DNA from: CAMLJR01 sp964500675
GTDB lineage: Bacteria > Pseudomonadota > Gammaproteobacteria > Pseudomonadales > CAMLJR01
Direction: 5' to 3'
DNA: 64,000 nucleotides
NCBI GenBank assembly: GCA_964500675.1
Contig: CAZCNY010000001.1
Span: forward strand, 248,001-312,000
Under the pieces are notes generated by a model that made no database searches, was not told the DNA's origin, and saw nothing but the letters and a program-made list of their open reading frames with translations. This document shows, in pieces, positions 1 to 8,888 of the stretch. Positions within the stretch are counted from its first letter, which is position 1, and each line of letters starts with the position of its first letter. The translations under genes and the position numbers were made by a program.

Positions 1-882
1 ATTCGTTGGGTCAAACAGATACCCTTCGGTGTTCAGGTTGGCGAAAAGTGTTTCGCGTTTACCATCGGTTAACGAAACTTCTTCGGTAACGTTTGCCCCA
101 GAAGAACCGTCGGCTATCCATACCGTATCGGATGTGCGACCTTGGCCGATCAAACCTATATCCCCGAAAGGAGTCGTCTTTTCTAGAAGGAGCTTCGCCT
201 CATCGGAGCCGGCAAACAATCGCCAGCGTCCATCGCCGTCGTTATATATCGAGTGAGCAAGCACCGAACCGTCCGCACCAACGACCCAATCATACGCAGG
301 CCCCTCACCGCCGCGAGCCAAGCGCGCTTTTTCATTGGTTGCCAAATCTACTCGGTAAAGATCGCGATGATCATTAACAAACTCATAAGCATTCCGTAAA
401 TGATTGAAGTCGAATGTAATGCCGACAAAATATCCGTAATCATGCCCATTTATCTGCGCAGCACCAGCGTTCCCAAAAACAAAATGTGCAACATTTTGAT
501 CCTTGGCAAAAATATTAGAAAATTTGTGCGTTTTTAAATCGATATTGGTAACAGAGGAAAGCTCATACGTTTGGTCATACTCAATCGGCATCTCGTAGGT
601 TGTAGACGACCACACCAGAATTCGGTCATCGCCGACCCACTGCAAACTGCGAACCTTGACGTCACCGGTTTTAGTGGAAAAGAGGATTTCGCCTTTATCG
701 GAAACCACTACTAACCGGCGAGCTTCCCCGAGCACGGCGACAAAAGCATAGCGATCGCCGGAAGGGGACAGTCGCATCAGTTCCACGCCGGGCAAATGAC
801 CGTAAGCATCCAGCGGTGGTGCAGCATTCGCGATCTGGTTGAAGAGCAGGCAAAAAAATACAGCGGAAAAAATTCTTATCAT
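1..882 (-). CDS. S9-type peptidase, beta-propeller N-terminal part (C-terminus outside the window)
   Basis: The frame is open from an ATG at 882 to the window edge, giving 294 residues without a stop. It begins with a signal peptide (MIRIFSAVFF followed by a hydrophobic stretch, likely cleavage after ANA near residue 20), so the product is exported. The mature start AYGHLPGVELMRLSPSGDR is the typical opening of prolyl-oligopeptidase-like S9 enzymes, where the first propeller blade precedes a C-terminal alpha/beta-hydrolase. Blade-like repeats follow (VRSLQWVGDDRILVWSS, then DLYRVDLATNEKARLA). The Ser-Asp-His domain would lie beyond base 1, so catalytic ability cannot be judged. A TolB-like propeller protein is the alternative. 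The gene is followed on the same strand by nothing visible and is preceded by galE, 40 bases upstream. Confidence 0.72.
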   Translation of the reverse strand, partial: MIRIFSAVFFCLLFNQIANAAPPLDAYGHLPGVELMRLSPSGDRYAFVAVLGEARRLVVVSDKGEILFSTKTGDVKVRSLQWVGDDRILVWSSTTYEMPIEYDQTYELSSVTNIDLKTHKFSNIFAKDQNVAHFVFGNAGAAQINGHDYGYFVGITFDFNHLRNAYEFVNDHRDLYRVDLATNEKARLARGGEGPAYDWVVGADGSVLAHSIYNDGDGRWRLFAGSDEAKLLLEKTTPFGDIGLIGQGRTSDTVWIADGSSGANVTEEVSLTDGKRETLFANLNTEGYLFDPTN

Positions 883-922
883 TTAATGATTTCCTTTTTA
901 ATTATTGGAGTTTCGCAAATAA

Positions 923-1936
923 TTACTGTCCATACCCCTGCGGATTATTTTTCTGCCAATTCCACGCGTCGCGCGTCATGTCTTCCACGCCGCGTTCGGC
1001 GCGCCAATGTAATTCGCGCGCGGCGAATTCGGGATTGGCGTAGCACGCGGCGATGTCGCCGGGACGGCGCGGTGCAATTCGGTAATTAATTTTCTTTCCT
1101 GAAGCTTTCTCAAATGCCGCGATCATGTCGAGCACCGAATAGCCCTGCCCCGTGCCGAGGTTGTAGGCGGCGACGCGTGGATTACTCGCGAGTTTTTCGA
1201 GCGCTTTCAAATGCCCGATGGCGAGATCGACGACGTGAATAAAATCGCGCACGCCGGTGCCGTCGGGTGTCGGATAATCGTTGCCGAACACCGAGAGGCA
1301 TTCGAGTTTGCCGACCGCGACTTGCGAAATATACGGCAGCAGATTATTCGGAATGCCGTTCGGATCTTCGCCGATCAAGCCGCTCGCGTGCGCGCCGACC
1401 GGATTGAAATAGCGCAGCAAAATGCAATTCCAGCGCGCATCGGATTTACCGAGATCGCGCAGAATGTCTTCGACCATCAACTTCGAGCGGCCGTAAGGAT
1501 TCGTCGCCGAGAGCGGAAAATCCTCCGTGATCGGCACAGTGTGCGGATCGCCGTACACCGTCGCCGATGAACTGAACACGAAATTAAATACATTATGGCG
1601 CGCCATCACTTCGCACAACGTGAGCGTGCCCTGCACATTGTTTTGGTAATAGCGCAACGGCTGACTCACCGATTCACCGACCGCTTTGAGCCCGGCAAAA
1701 TGAATCACCGCGTCGATCGCGTTTTCGGAAAAAATACGATCGAGTGCGCCGCCATCGCGGACATCGACCGCTTCGAGCGGCACGCTCTTACCCGTGATTT
1801 GTGCGACGCGGCACAGCGATTCGGCGCTGCTATTGCTCAGATTGTCGACCACGACGATATCGTGACCCGCATTCAACAACTCGACGCAGGTGTGACTGCC
1901 GATATACCCCGCCCCGCCCGTTACCAAAACCTTCAT
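923..1936 (-). CDS. galE: UDP-glucose 4-epimerase GalE
   Basis: This cytoplasmic enzyme interconverts UDP-glucose and UDP-galactose with tightly bound NAD, feeding galactose use and cell-surface polysaccharide. The 337-residue length is normal. The Rossmann motif GGAGYIGS lies at residues 7-14, the catalytic Ser/Thr segment FSSSATVYG near 121-129, and the YxxxK pair is Y148/K152 (NPYGRSK). The C-terminal RRPGDIAACYANP is also typical of GalE. An ATG four codons earlier at 1948 is possible, but the GGAG placed 8 bases before the ATG at 1936, and the conserved MKVLVTGG start, favour 1936. It stands alone, without leloir-pathway partners in view. Confidence 0.96.
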   Translation of the reverse strand: MKVLVTGGAGYIGSHTCVELLNAGHDIVVVDNLSNSSAESLCRVAQITGKSVPLEAVDVRDGGALDRIFSENAIDAVIHFAGLKAVGESVSQPLRYYQNNVQGTLTLCEVMARHNVFNFVFSSSATVYGDPHTVPITEDFPLSATNPYGRSKLMVEDILRDLGKSDARWNCILLRYFNPVGAHASGLIGEDPNGIPNNLLPYISQVAVGKLECLSVFGNDYPTPDGTGVRDFIHVVDLAIGHLKALEKLASNPRVAAYNLGTGQGYSVLDMIAAFEKASGKKINYRIAPRRPGDIAACYANPEFAARELHWRAERGVEDMTRDAWNWQKNNPQGYGQ

Positions 1937-2060
1937 GCTCCACTCCATTTTCGATGCAATTTCGTTCAGCGCTTATTGTAGACGATGCGCCTGCGCTGCG
2001 GGCTGGTGAGGAAGACCGCCCGGCGTATAATGCCGCCCTCTGCAAAAATCCGGTCCGCCC

Positions 2061-3227
2061 ATGCCATTACCCGTCGTCGATCCCTCGCGTTACGCGGCCC
2101 AGCTCGAAACCAAAGTGCAGCGTTTTCTCGCCGACTTTGCCGCGCTCGATGTACCTCCGCCGCAGATATTTCCATCGCCGCCACAGCACTACCGTCTGCG
2201 CGCTGAATTTCGCATCTGGCACGACGGCGATAATCTCGACTATGTGATGTTTAACCCGGAAGATTCGCGCACGCCGATTCCCATGCGCGAATTTCCCGCC
2301 GCCTCGGCGCGCATCAACGCGTTGATGCCCGCGTTGCGCGAACAATTGTTGGCCGATCCGATATTGGGACGGCGCTTATACACGGTAGAGTTTCTCACCA
2401 CGCTGAGCGGCGACGCATTGATCACGCTCGTTTATCACCGCCCGCTCGACGCCGCGTGGCAGCATGCCGCAACCCAACTGCAAGCACAGCTAAACACCGG
2501 CATCATCGGCCGCAGCCGTGGGCAAAAAATGGTATTGAGCCGCGATTACGTGACTGAAAAACTCGTTATTGACGACCATCTGAACGCACACCATCGCACG
2601 CTCGAATACCGCCAGATCGAAGGCAGCTTCACGCAACCTAACGGCTATATGAATCAGCACATGCTGAGCTGGGCGTGCGCAAGGATTAAAAATATCGGCG
2701 GCGATTTGATCGAGCTGTATTGCGGCAACGGCAACTTCACGATTGCGCTCGCACCGCATTTCGAGCGCGTGCTCGCAACGGAAGTTTCGAAGACCTCGGT
2801 GCACGCCGCGCAGCATAATCTCTTGACGAATAAAATCGATAACGTCGCCATCGTGCGCATGTCGAGCGACGAAATCAGCACGGCATTATCCGGCGGCCGC
2901 GCTTTCAACCGTCTGCGCGACATACCGTTACGCGATTATCGCTTCAGCACGCTGCTCGTCGATCCGCCGCGCGCGGGACTCGACGCCGCCACCTTGCAGT
3001 TGGCGCAGCGCTTTGAAAATATTTTGTATATCTCGTGCAATCCCATTACGCTGCGCACCAATCTCACCGCATTGAACGGGACGCATCGCATCGCGGCACT
3101 CGCGCTGTTCGATCAATTTCCGTACACGCATCATTTGGAATGCGGTGTGTTGTTGCGCAAAATCCTTCCACACCCCGCCTCTCTCCCAGAGAGGGAGGGA
3201 ACCGTCCCAGCACATGGAGAAAAATAA
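2061..3227 (+). CDS. trmA: tRNA (uracil-5-)-methyltransferase TrmA
   Basis: The enzyme uses S-adenosylmethionine to make 5-methyluridine at position 54 of tRNA. The sequence shows the TrmA N-terminus with QHYRLRAEFRIWHDGD, the SAM motif LIELYCGNGNFTIAL, the DPPRAGLD segment, and the nucleophilic cysteine C326 in YISCNP. There is no N-terminal TRAM domain or iron-sulfur cysteine cluster, which separates it from RlmC/RlmD. The family normally ends close to ECGVLLRK. Here about 17 extra residues (HPASLPEREGTVPAHGEK) follow, and they are encoded by a REP-like hairpin that runs into the gene's 3' end. The stop lies 2 bases before the start of phhB, so the two are probably co-transcribed. Confidence 0.96.
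   Translation: MPLPVVDPSRYAAQLETKVQRFLADFAALDVPPPQIFPSPPQHYRLRAEFRIWHDGDNLDYVMFNPEDSRTPIPMREFPAASARINALMPALREQLLADPILGRRLYTVEFLTTLSGDALITLVYHRPLDAAWQHAATQLQAQLNTGIIGRSRGQKMVLSRDYVTEKLVIDDHLNAHHRTLEYRQIEGSFTQPNGYMNQHMLSWACARIKNIGGDLIELYCGNGNFTIALAPHFERVLATEVSKTSVHAAQHNLLTNKIDNVAIVRMSSDEISTALSGGRAFNRLRDIPLRDYRFSTLLVDPPRAGLDAATLQLAQRFENILYISCNPITLRTNLTALNGTHRIAALALFDQFPYTHHLECGVLLRKILPHPASLPEREGTVPAHGEK
3179..3201. repeat. REP-like hairpin inside the 3' end of trmA
   Basis: CTCTCTCCC is followed by AGAGAGGGAGGG, an imperfect inverted repeat of the CCCTCTCCC/GGGAGAGGG kind that recurs near 12505, 14150 and 22595. Here it is translated as part of the TrmA C-terminal tail. Confidence 0.55.
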
Positions 3228-3229
3228 TC

Positions 3230-3520
3230 ATGCCCACCAAAAAAATCTCAATCGAAGACATTCAACAGCGCCTGCAAACGCAAATCAGCGATTGGTCATT
3301 GCGCGACGGCAAACTCTATCGCCATATTCAATTCCCCGACTTCGCCACGGCGTTCGGTTTCATGACGCAGATCGCGCTGATCGCGGAAAAAATGGATCAC
3401 CACCCGGAGTGGTTGAACGTTTACAACCGCGTGGAGATTTGGTTGAGTTCGCACGATGCGGGCGGCATCAGCGAGCGCGATTTCGCGCTCGCCGCCAGAA
3501 TCAATACGGTGCTGGGTTAA
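3230..3520 (+). CDS. phhB: Pterin-4-alpha-carbinolamine dehydratase
   Basis: This small enzyme (96 residues) dehydrates 4a-hydroxytetrahydrobiopterin, regenerating the pterin cofactor used by phenylalanine hydroxylase. The hallmark EKMDHHPEW with its paired histidines is at about residues 50-58, followed by VYNRVEIWLSSHDAGG, which carries the third conserved histidine. The start at 3230 (MPTKKISIED) is chosen because it matches the family length; the reading frame extends further upstream but only inside trmA. No phhA is present in this window, so its partner must be elsewhere or it serves another pterin reaction. It follows trmA by 2 bases and converges with the DUF4340 gene, which ends at the very next base. 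Confidence 0.93.
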   Translation: MPTKKISIEDIQQRLQTQISDWSLRDGKLYRHIQFPDFATAFGFMTQIALIAEKMDHHPEWLNVYNRVEIWLSSHDAGGISERDFALAARINTVLG

Positions 3521-4627
3521 TCAGTGTTTTTTATGCGAGGAATTTTTTTCGACGTTCGCGACTTCCGCGCTCGCTACATTCGTGGCCGGAACTAGCGCCT
3601 GGCGTTTGGCGTCATCGAGCAATTGCTGCGCGGCATAATTCGGCAGCGTGAAATACTCCGCGCGCGCCGATGATTTCAACGCGTAATCGCCGCCCGTCAT
3701 TTTGCCGAGTTGGTATTGCACCGATTTGCCGTCTTTGCGCACGACGGTCATTTGCAGCTCGGGTTTATCGAGACCGTATTCGGGCTTCGCGGTTTTGCCG
3801 AGCACGCCTTCGATGCGCAGATTCGCCAATTGCGCGGCGAGTTTATCGACGGCGGCGGTATCGACATGTTCGCCGGGAGCAAGCTCCACGTGCCATGTCG
3901 TCGGAGCCGTGGGTTTCGCTGCGGATTGAGTCAGCACCTTCGCCGGATTCGATTGTGCATGCGTGGCGACGGGCGCGGTTTTATCGGCAGGCGCCGTAGC
4001 TGCGGCTGCGAGAGTCTTCGTCACATTTTGCTCGACCGCCGCGCGGCGCAATTGCAAACCGTCGACATCGATGCCCGCGATATCGGGCTGCGGAACTTGC
4101 AACACCGCGTGATCCTCCCACGCATCCGCCTTCACGGGAACTTCGTACGTTTCGAAATTCACCGCGTAGATAGCGTCCTGCGCATCGATGCGCGCATGCA
4201 CCTGCCGCATCGCGGGTGACGTGCCGAGATACAGCGTGCCGAGAACTTTATTGCCCGCACCGAACACGATGCGGCGCTCAAACGTTTTTTCCGCAACCTT
4301 GAAACGTTCGCGCGCACCGCTCGTGGTTGCCACGGGCGCACCGGGTTTCAGTTGATCGAGTTGATCGAGCAGCCGCTTCACGCGCCCGCTATCGGCCGGA
4401 AAATTGTTCACGTCGGGCAATTGCCAATGACCATTTACCTTCGCTAAAACCACATGCGAATCATTCGGACCATCGATGGTGAGATGATCGACAGCATCGG
4501 CCTTGAGCGCGAGCAACGGTTTATTGCTTTCGGCCGCGGACAAGGAATTGCCGGTGAATGCGAGCCAGATCGTCAACGCTATTTGCGCCGCGAGCAGCAC
4601 ACTCAAAAATCGTATCGACTTTGTCAT
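3521..4627 (-). CDS. DUF4340 domain-containing membrane-anchored protein
   Basis: The protein has 368 residues from the ATG at 4627, which is preceded by GGAGG at 7 bases; an ATG five codons earlier lacks such a site. An N-terminal hydrophobic segment (about residues 8-27, FLSVLLAAQIALTIWLAFTG) should anchor it in the inner membrane with the rest in the periplasm. The body carries DUF4340-type repeats: LTIDGPNDSHVVLAKVNGHWQL near the start, and a second related unit (GKSVQYQLGKMTGGDYALKS) near the end. DUF4340 proteins are habitually encoded next to GldG-like ABC auxiliary proteins, as here, and this one lies 42 bases downstream of that gene. Their precise role is unknown; export or envelope assembly is inferred only from the partners. 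Confidence 0.85.
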   Translation of the reverse strand: MTKSIRFLSVLLAAQIALTIWLAFTGNSLSAAESNKPLLALKADAVDHLTIDGPNDSHVVLAKVNGHWQLPDVNNFPADSGRVKRLLDQLDQLKPGAPVATTSGARERFKVAEKTFERRIVFGAGNKVLGTLYLGTSPAMRQVHARIDAQDAIYAVNFETYEVPVKADAWEDHAVLQVPQPDIAGIDVDGLQLRRAAVEQNVTKTLAAAATAPADKTAPVATHAQSNPAKVLTQSAAKPTAPTTWHVELAPGEHVDTAAVDKLAAQLANLRIEGVLGKTAKPEYGLDKPELQMTVVRKDGKSVQYQLGKMTGGDYALKSSARAEYFTLPNYAAQQLLDDAKRQALVPATNVASAEVANVEKNSSHKKH

Positions 4628-4669
4628 AGCCAACCTCCGCACTCATTCATATCAAACATCCACCACCGG

Positions 4670-7600
4670 TTAAATCGCAGCGAGAACGCGCTGATAACGC
4701 TGACGATCGACGCGCGCGACCCAGCGCCGCCAAGCCCAAATCGCAACCAGACCGCCGAGCGCAAGCGCATAGCACGCGTATTCCCAGAAACGTTCGCTGC
4801 TCTCGGGCATCGGCACCAGCGTGCGCGCGAACTGCGTGCGTCCGCGCAGCGTCAGCAGGCCCGGATCTTCGAGCGACCAATCGATCGCATTTTGCAAAAA
4901 ATCGATCGGTTTGGTGTACAGCGTTTCGAGTCCCTGCGAGGCGAGATTGAGCGCCGCGTCGGAAGCAAACGTATTGCTGCCGATCACGAGCAGACGCGCC
5001 GATTCGGGCGAATGCTCGATCACGCTGCCGACTTCATCGCTATTCATTTTTGCGATCGCATCCGGTTTTGCAGTGGCGGGTTTATTTGCCGCGTCGTTGG
5101 GACTATTAGTTTTGGAGTTGCCGCTAGCGGCGTTTGCCGTCGCCAGCAACGGCGATGGCTTGCCCTGATAGAACGAATCAAAACGCCCTTGCAAAGCCAC
5201 CGCGAGCACATGCGCGCTCGGCGTTCCCGTCATCGCGAAACCGGAGTTGGGATAACTTTGCAAATCCGGCAGCACATTGAGGCCGCTCGATGTCCAGCTT
5301 TGATCCGAACTGCGCAGCAAATCGACCACGCTGCGCGTTTTATTGAGTTTGCCATCGACGACGATCGGCGACGCCCAATTCAGCGTGAGCTGATCTAACG
5401 ATGCCGTTATGGGGTTGTCGGCGTTCAAACTGGCGCCGCGCAAATCCGCAAAATACGGATACGGCAACATATGGATTTCCTGCACGGGCAAGCCGCCGAT
5501 ATAGCGCTGCTCGGGAATCGGCAATGCCGCCGCGCGCGCATCGAGCACCATGCTGTCTTGCAACTTCACACCGTAATGCGCGAGCCAATCTTCGAGTCCC
5601 GATTGCTGCCGCGATGCCGTCAGCGTCTGTGTCACCTGCACATCGAACGGCGATGTCGCGAGAATCACGCTGCCGCCGCGCATCAGAAATTGATCGACGG
5701 CGAAACGCTGCTTGTCGTCGAGATTTTGCGGCGCCAGCAGCAACAGCAAATCGGCGTCCTCCGGCACGCGGCCATTTTTCAGATCGGTATTCTGTTCGCG
5801 CACATCGTCGGCGAGCGCTTTCGTCAGCGCATCGTATTGCTGACTACCGGGCCCGTAGCCCTGCGGCTTCATGATCGCGACCGTTTTCAAAAAGCCCGGC
5901 GCGAGCCGCTGCAACGCCGAATCGAGCGCGCGTTTAAGACTCGCTTTGTCGAGTGCATCGGGCAGCGGCACTTGCACCGCTTGATCGCCGCTCGACAATG
6001 TCATGTAAAACCAGAACGGTTGCGGATCGAGCAGACTCGCAATCTGCGGACCGAAGCCGTATTTCTGTTTGAGCTGCTGCGCGAGTTTTTGATCGCTGCT
6101 CGGGTCGGCGAATTTGATTTGCAATTTCCCGCCCGCTTGCTTGCCAAGGTCGGCGAGCAACGCGTTCAAATCGCCGTGCAATTGCCGCAATTTGTCCGGC
6201 ATGGAGTTATCGGGCGACAAATAGCCGTTGAACACGACCGGATGCGTCAATGTTTCAAACGGATTGCCGCCCGTGCGATACGCGTTCACCGCTTTACGAA
6301 TCGCACGCGTAATTTCGTATTCGGGATTTTTCAACAAGACATCGATGCCGTTTTCACCGCGCGCCTTGGCTTCGATCAAATCGCGAAAACCCAGATGCTG
6401 AAATTGATCGCCATAGGCGACGACGATATCGAAATACGAGCTCACCACCGCGGCCTGATAACGGCTCGCGGTTTGAAACGGCACGGGCTTGACGCCGTAT
6501 TTCGACGCCGCTTCCGCGGCGATGTTGGGGTCGCGCGTCGGGTCGACGATTTCAACACGCGCTTTGCCGCCCGCCGCCGCGGCGTATTCTTCGAGCAAAT
6601 CTTTTAACTGCGGCACCAGCGGCGCGAGCAACGGATGCGTTTTCGCCGAGAAATAGCCGCGAATCAACAACGGTTCGCGCAAATCGCGAAGCGCCTTGTG
6701 CGTCGCCGGCGACAGCGAGTAGAGATGGCCCTGCGTGATATCGAGCCGCGCCCACGTAATTTGATCGAGCCAGAAATTCGCGGCGGCGAAATTGATAATC
6801 GTCAGAGCCACCGCCCAACCCCACACGACATGGCGACGGCTCGACGGATTGCCGGCCCAGCGCAGACGTTCGAGGCTGAATAAATTCAGCGTGAGAAACA
6901 CGCCGACGATCGACAGGTAATAATACAAATCGCGCAGATCGAGCACGCCGCGCGTGATCGATTGAAAGCGCGTGCCGGTGCCGAGATCGGCGAGAACATC
7001 GCCGACGCGATGGCCGAACAACGTCGTCAGCGTGTCCGCGCCGATCAGATAAAATACGCTGCACACGAGCGCGGAAAGAATCAACGCGACGATGGGATTA
7101 TCGGTGCGCGCACTCATGTAAAGGCCGATGGCGATGTACGCGGCGGCGAGAAATAGCGTCGCCACGTAACCGCCGATCACGGGTCCCCAGTCGAGCTGGC
7201 CCAACTGCGATACCATGATCGGCAATGGCAGTGTCAACACCAGCGCGAGTGCAACCAGCGCGAGTGCCGCAACGAATTTGCCGAGCACTAAATCGAGCGG
7301 ACGCACGGGTGCCGTGAGCAAACTTTCGAGCGTGCCGGCGCGGCGCTCCTCCGACCAGGCGCGCATCGTCAACGCCGCGACCAGAAAAATCAGCAGCAGC
7401 GGCAGCCAGTCGAACAACGGCCGCACATCGGCGATATTGCGCGCGAAAAATTTCTCGACCCAGAAAAAAATAAACAATGTCACGGCGAGAAACGCGCCGA
7501 TAAAAAGATACGCGGCCGGCGTCGCGAAAAACACGCGAAATTCTTTGCGCGCGACGCGCATGATGTTGCCGCTGTTATTGGAGAAAGAATTCTCAGCCAT
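4670..7600 (-). CDS. ABC-2 permease fused to a GldG-like auxiliary domain
   Basis: This is a 976-residue two-part protein. Residues 1 to about 260 form an ABC-2-type permease with six or so membrane helices (for example AAYLFIGAFLAVTLFIFF and VALILSALVCSVFYLIG). Residues from about 275 form a periplasmic GldG/ABC_transp_aux region, beginning with one helix (VALTIINFAAANFWLD) and closing with a final helix near the C-terminus followed by WRRWVARVDRQRYQR. In Bacteroidetes the two parts are the separate proteins GldF and GldG. The start at 7600 (MAENSFSNN) has GGAGGT 8 bases upstream and overlaps the ATPase stop by 8 bases, indicating translational coupling. It probably forms an exporter with the ATPase; the substrate is unknown. 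Confidence 0.88.
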   Translation of the reverse strand: MAENSFSNNSGNIMRVARKEFRVFFATPAAYLFIGAFLAVTLFIFFWVEKFFARNIADVRPLFDWLPLLLIFLVAALTMRAWSEERRAGTLESLLTAPVRPLDLVLGKFVAALALVALALVLTLPLPIMVSQLGQLDWGPVIGGYVATLFLAAAYIAIGLYMSARTDNPIVALILSALVCSVFYLIGADTLTTLFGHRVGDVLADLGTGTRFQSITRGVLDLRDLYYYLSIVGVFLTLNLFSLERLRWAGNPSSRRHVVWGWAVALTIINFAAANFWLDQITWARLDITQGHLYSLSPATHKALRDLREPLLIRGYFSAKTHPLLAPLVPQLKDLLEEYAAAAGGKARVEIVDPTRDPNIAAEAASKYGVKPVPFQTASRYQAAVVSSYFDIVVAYGDQFQHLGFRDLIEAKARGENGIDVLLKNPEYEITRAIRKAVNAYRTGGNPFETLTHPVVFNGYLSPDNSMPDKLRQLHGDLNALLADLGKQAGGKLQIKFADPSSDQKLAQQLKQKYGFGPQIASLLDPQPFWFYMTLSSGDQAVQVPLPDALDKASLKRALDSALQRLAPGFLKTVAIMKPQGYGPGSQQYDALTKALADDVREQNTDLKNGRVPEDADLLLLLAPQNLDDKQRFAVDQFLMRGGSVILATSPFDVQVTQTLTASRQQSGLEDWLAHYGVKLQDSMVLDARAAALPIPEQRYIGGLPVQEIHMLPYPYFADLRGASLNADNPITASLDQLTLNWASPIVVDGKLNKTRSVVDLLRSSDQSWTSSGLNVLPDLQSYPNSGFAMTGTPSAHVLAVALQGRFDSFYQGKPSPLLATANAASGNSKTNSPNDAANKPATAKPDAIAKMNSDEVGSVIEHSPESARLLVIGSNTFASDAALNLASQGLETLYTKPIDFLQNAIDWSLEDPGLLTLRGRTQFARTLVPMPESSERFWEYACYALALGGLVAIWAWRRWVARVDRQRYQRVLAAI

Positions 7601-8561
7601 GAGCGACCTCCACATTGTGGTGCTGTGCGGTTTTTTCGAAATTTTTTGCATCGCTGTTTTTTGCGCCATTCACTTCGGCGAACAGCGTTTCCAGATCGCG
7701 CCGCTGCGGCTGCAAACTGTAAAGCCGGAAACCTTCTCGCGTGAGCGCGGCGGCGATATCGGGCGCGGCTTCGGCCGGGGCGTCGAGCCGATAATGATGG
7801 CGGCCATCGGCATCGGGTTCGATAGTGACGGTTTCGACCACGGACAATTTGCCGAGTACCGCCGTCGCATCGCGATCGACGCTCACGAGCAGCCCATCGG
7901 CTTGCTGCAATTCATCGATGCGCGCATCGACGACGAGTTTGCCCGCGCGCAAAATCAATACGCGTTCGCACACGGCCTGCACCTCTTGCAAGATGTGCGT
8001 CGATACGATCACGGTGGCGGTGCCCGCGAGTTCGCGAATCAAATCGCGCATGTGCAAAATCTGCGTGGGATCGAGACCGTTGGTGGGCTCGTCGAGAATG
8101 ATGATGTCGGGTTTATGCAACAGCGCCTGCGCGACGCCGACACGCTGGCGATAACCGCGCGACAAAGTTTGAATCAGTGCCGTCGCCTTTTCTTTCAACG
8201 CCGTGCGATCGATCGCCGCGGCGACGGCGGCCGCGCGCTGCGTTTCCGGCACGCCATGCAAACTCGCTTGATAATCGAGGTAATCGATCACCGTCATCTC
8301 GGGCCATACGGGACAATTTTCCGGCAGATAACCGATGCGCGCTTGAATCGCGCGCGTATCGCGGCCGATCTGCAAATTATCGACACTGATACGGCCCGCT
8401 GTCGGCTCCAAAAAACCCGTGATCATTTTCATGATGGTGGTTTTACCGGCGCCGTTATGGCCGAGCAGCCCCACCACCTCGCCGCGGCCGATGCTGAAAT
8501 TTACATCATCGACCGCCGTGAAATCGCCATAGCGGCGCACCAAATGTTCGACCCGAATCAT
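7593..8561 (-). CDS. ABC transporter ATP-binding protein (GldA-like)
   Basis: A 322-residue cytoplasmic ATPase energises the adjacent permease. Walker A is GHNGAGKTT at residues 34-42, the signature is LSRGYRQR at about 131-138, and Walker B with its following loop is IIILDEPTNGLDP at about 153-165. The region after about residue 220 is a C-terminal extension with VSVDRDATAVLGKLS and DGRHHYRLD, as found in ATPases of the gliding/ABC-2 export group. The start has GGGAG 11 bases upstream. It is the first gene of a three-gene unit with the permease-GldG fusion and the DUF4340 gene; the 8-base overlap with the next gene supports coupled synthesis. Confidence 0.93.
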   Translation of the reverse strand: MIRVEHLVRRYGDFTAVDDVNFSIGRGEVVGLLGHNGAGKTTIMKMITGFLEPTAGRISVDNLQIGRDTRAIQARIGYLPENCPVWPEMTVIDYLDYQASLHGVPETQRAAAVAAAIDRTALKEKATALIQTLSRGYRQRVGVAQALLHKPDIIILDEPTNGLDPTQILHMRDLIRELAGTATVIVSTHILQEVQAVCERVLILRAGKLVVDARIDELQQADGLLVSVDRDATAVLGKLSVVETVTIEPDADGRHHYRLDAPAEAAPDIAAALTREGFRLYSLQPQRRDLETLFAEVNGAKNSDAKNFEKTAQHHNVEVAHG

Positions 8562-8830
8562 CGTTAAAATCTCCCGTTATAAAAAAGGAAGAAAATTAAA
8601 ACCGGCGCAGCCGATTGCCTAACTCCTATCGCGCAAGTGCAGCGAAGTCAGTTACGCGTCAGGCGGCGAACGCGGCGCGGTATTGCAGAAAATATCGTGT
8701 GTACTCGACATGCTGACGTGCGAAAAAATCATCAGCTACGCAATCCTTGTTATCAGCTCGTATTAACAGACAGGGAAAAGACCGGAGCGATTTATAAAAG
8801 TTCCGCTTTTCCGCGCTGCGAAAATTTTTC
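8562..8830. other. Intergenic stretch between divergent ABC and ArsR units
   Basis: About 270 bases upstream of the ArsR promoter contain only short overlapping frames without ribosome binding sites or recognisable products. The stretch presumably holds the promoter of the ABC unit; no convincing -35/-10 pair for that direction was identified. Confidence 0.5.
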
Positions 8831-8858
8831 TTGACATGCAACCTTTTGGTTGCATAAT
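8831..8858 (+). promoter_or_regulatory. Sigma-70 promoter overlapping a palindromic operator of the ArsR/SRPBCC unit
   Basis: TTGACA at 8831-8836 and CATAAT at 8853-8858 are separated by 16 bases. The spacer is almost entirely filled by a perfect inverted repeat, ATGCAACC (8836-8843), TTTT, GGTTGCAT (8848-8855). A repressor bound there would cover both promoter elements. The regulator encoded 30 bases downstream is the obvious candidate, so autorepression is inferred. Confidence 0.75.
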
Positions 8859-8888
8859 AGAATTCATGGGCAATCACGACGGTCTCGC

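Noticed and set aside
7215..8567. 450-residue plus-strand open frame over the ABC ATPase gene
   Set aside because: Antisense shadow of a gene with intact Walker and signature motifs.
8659..8877. Open frame on the minus strand upstream of the ArsR gene
   Set aside because: It crosses the ArsR promoter-operator, has no ribosome binding site and no recognisable sequence.
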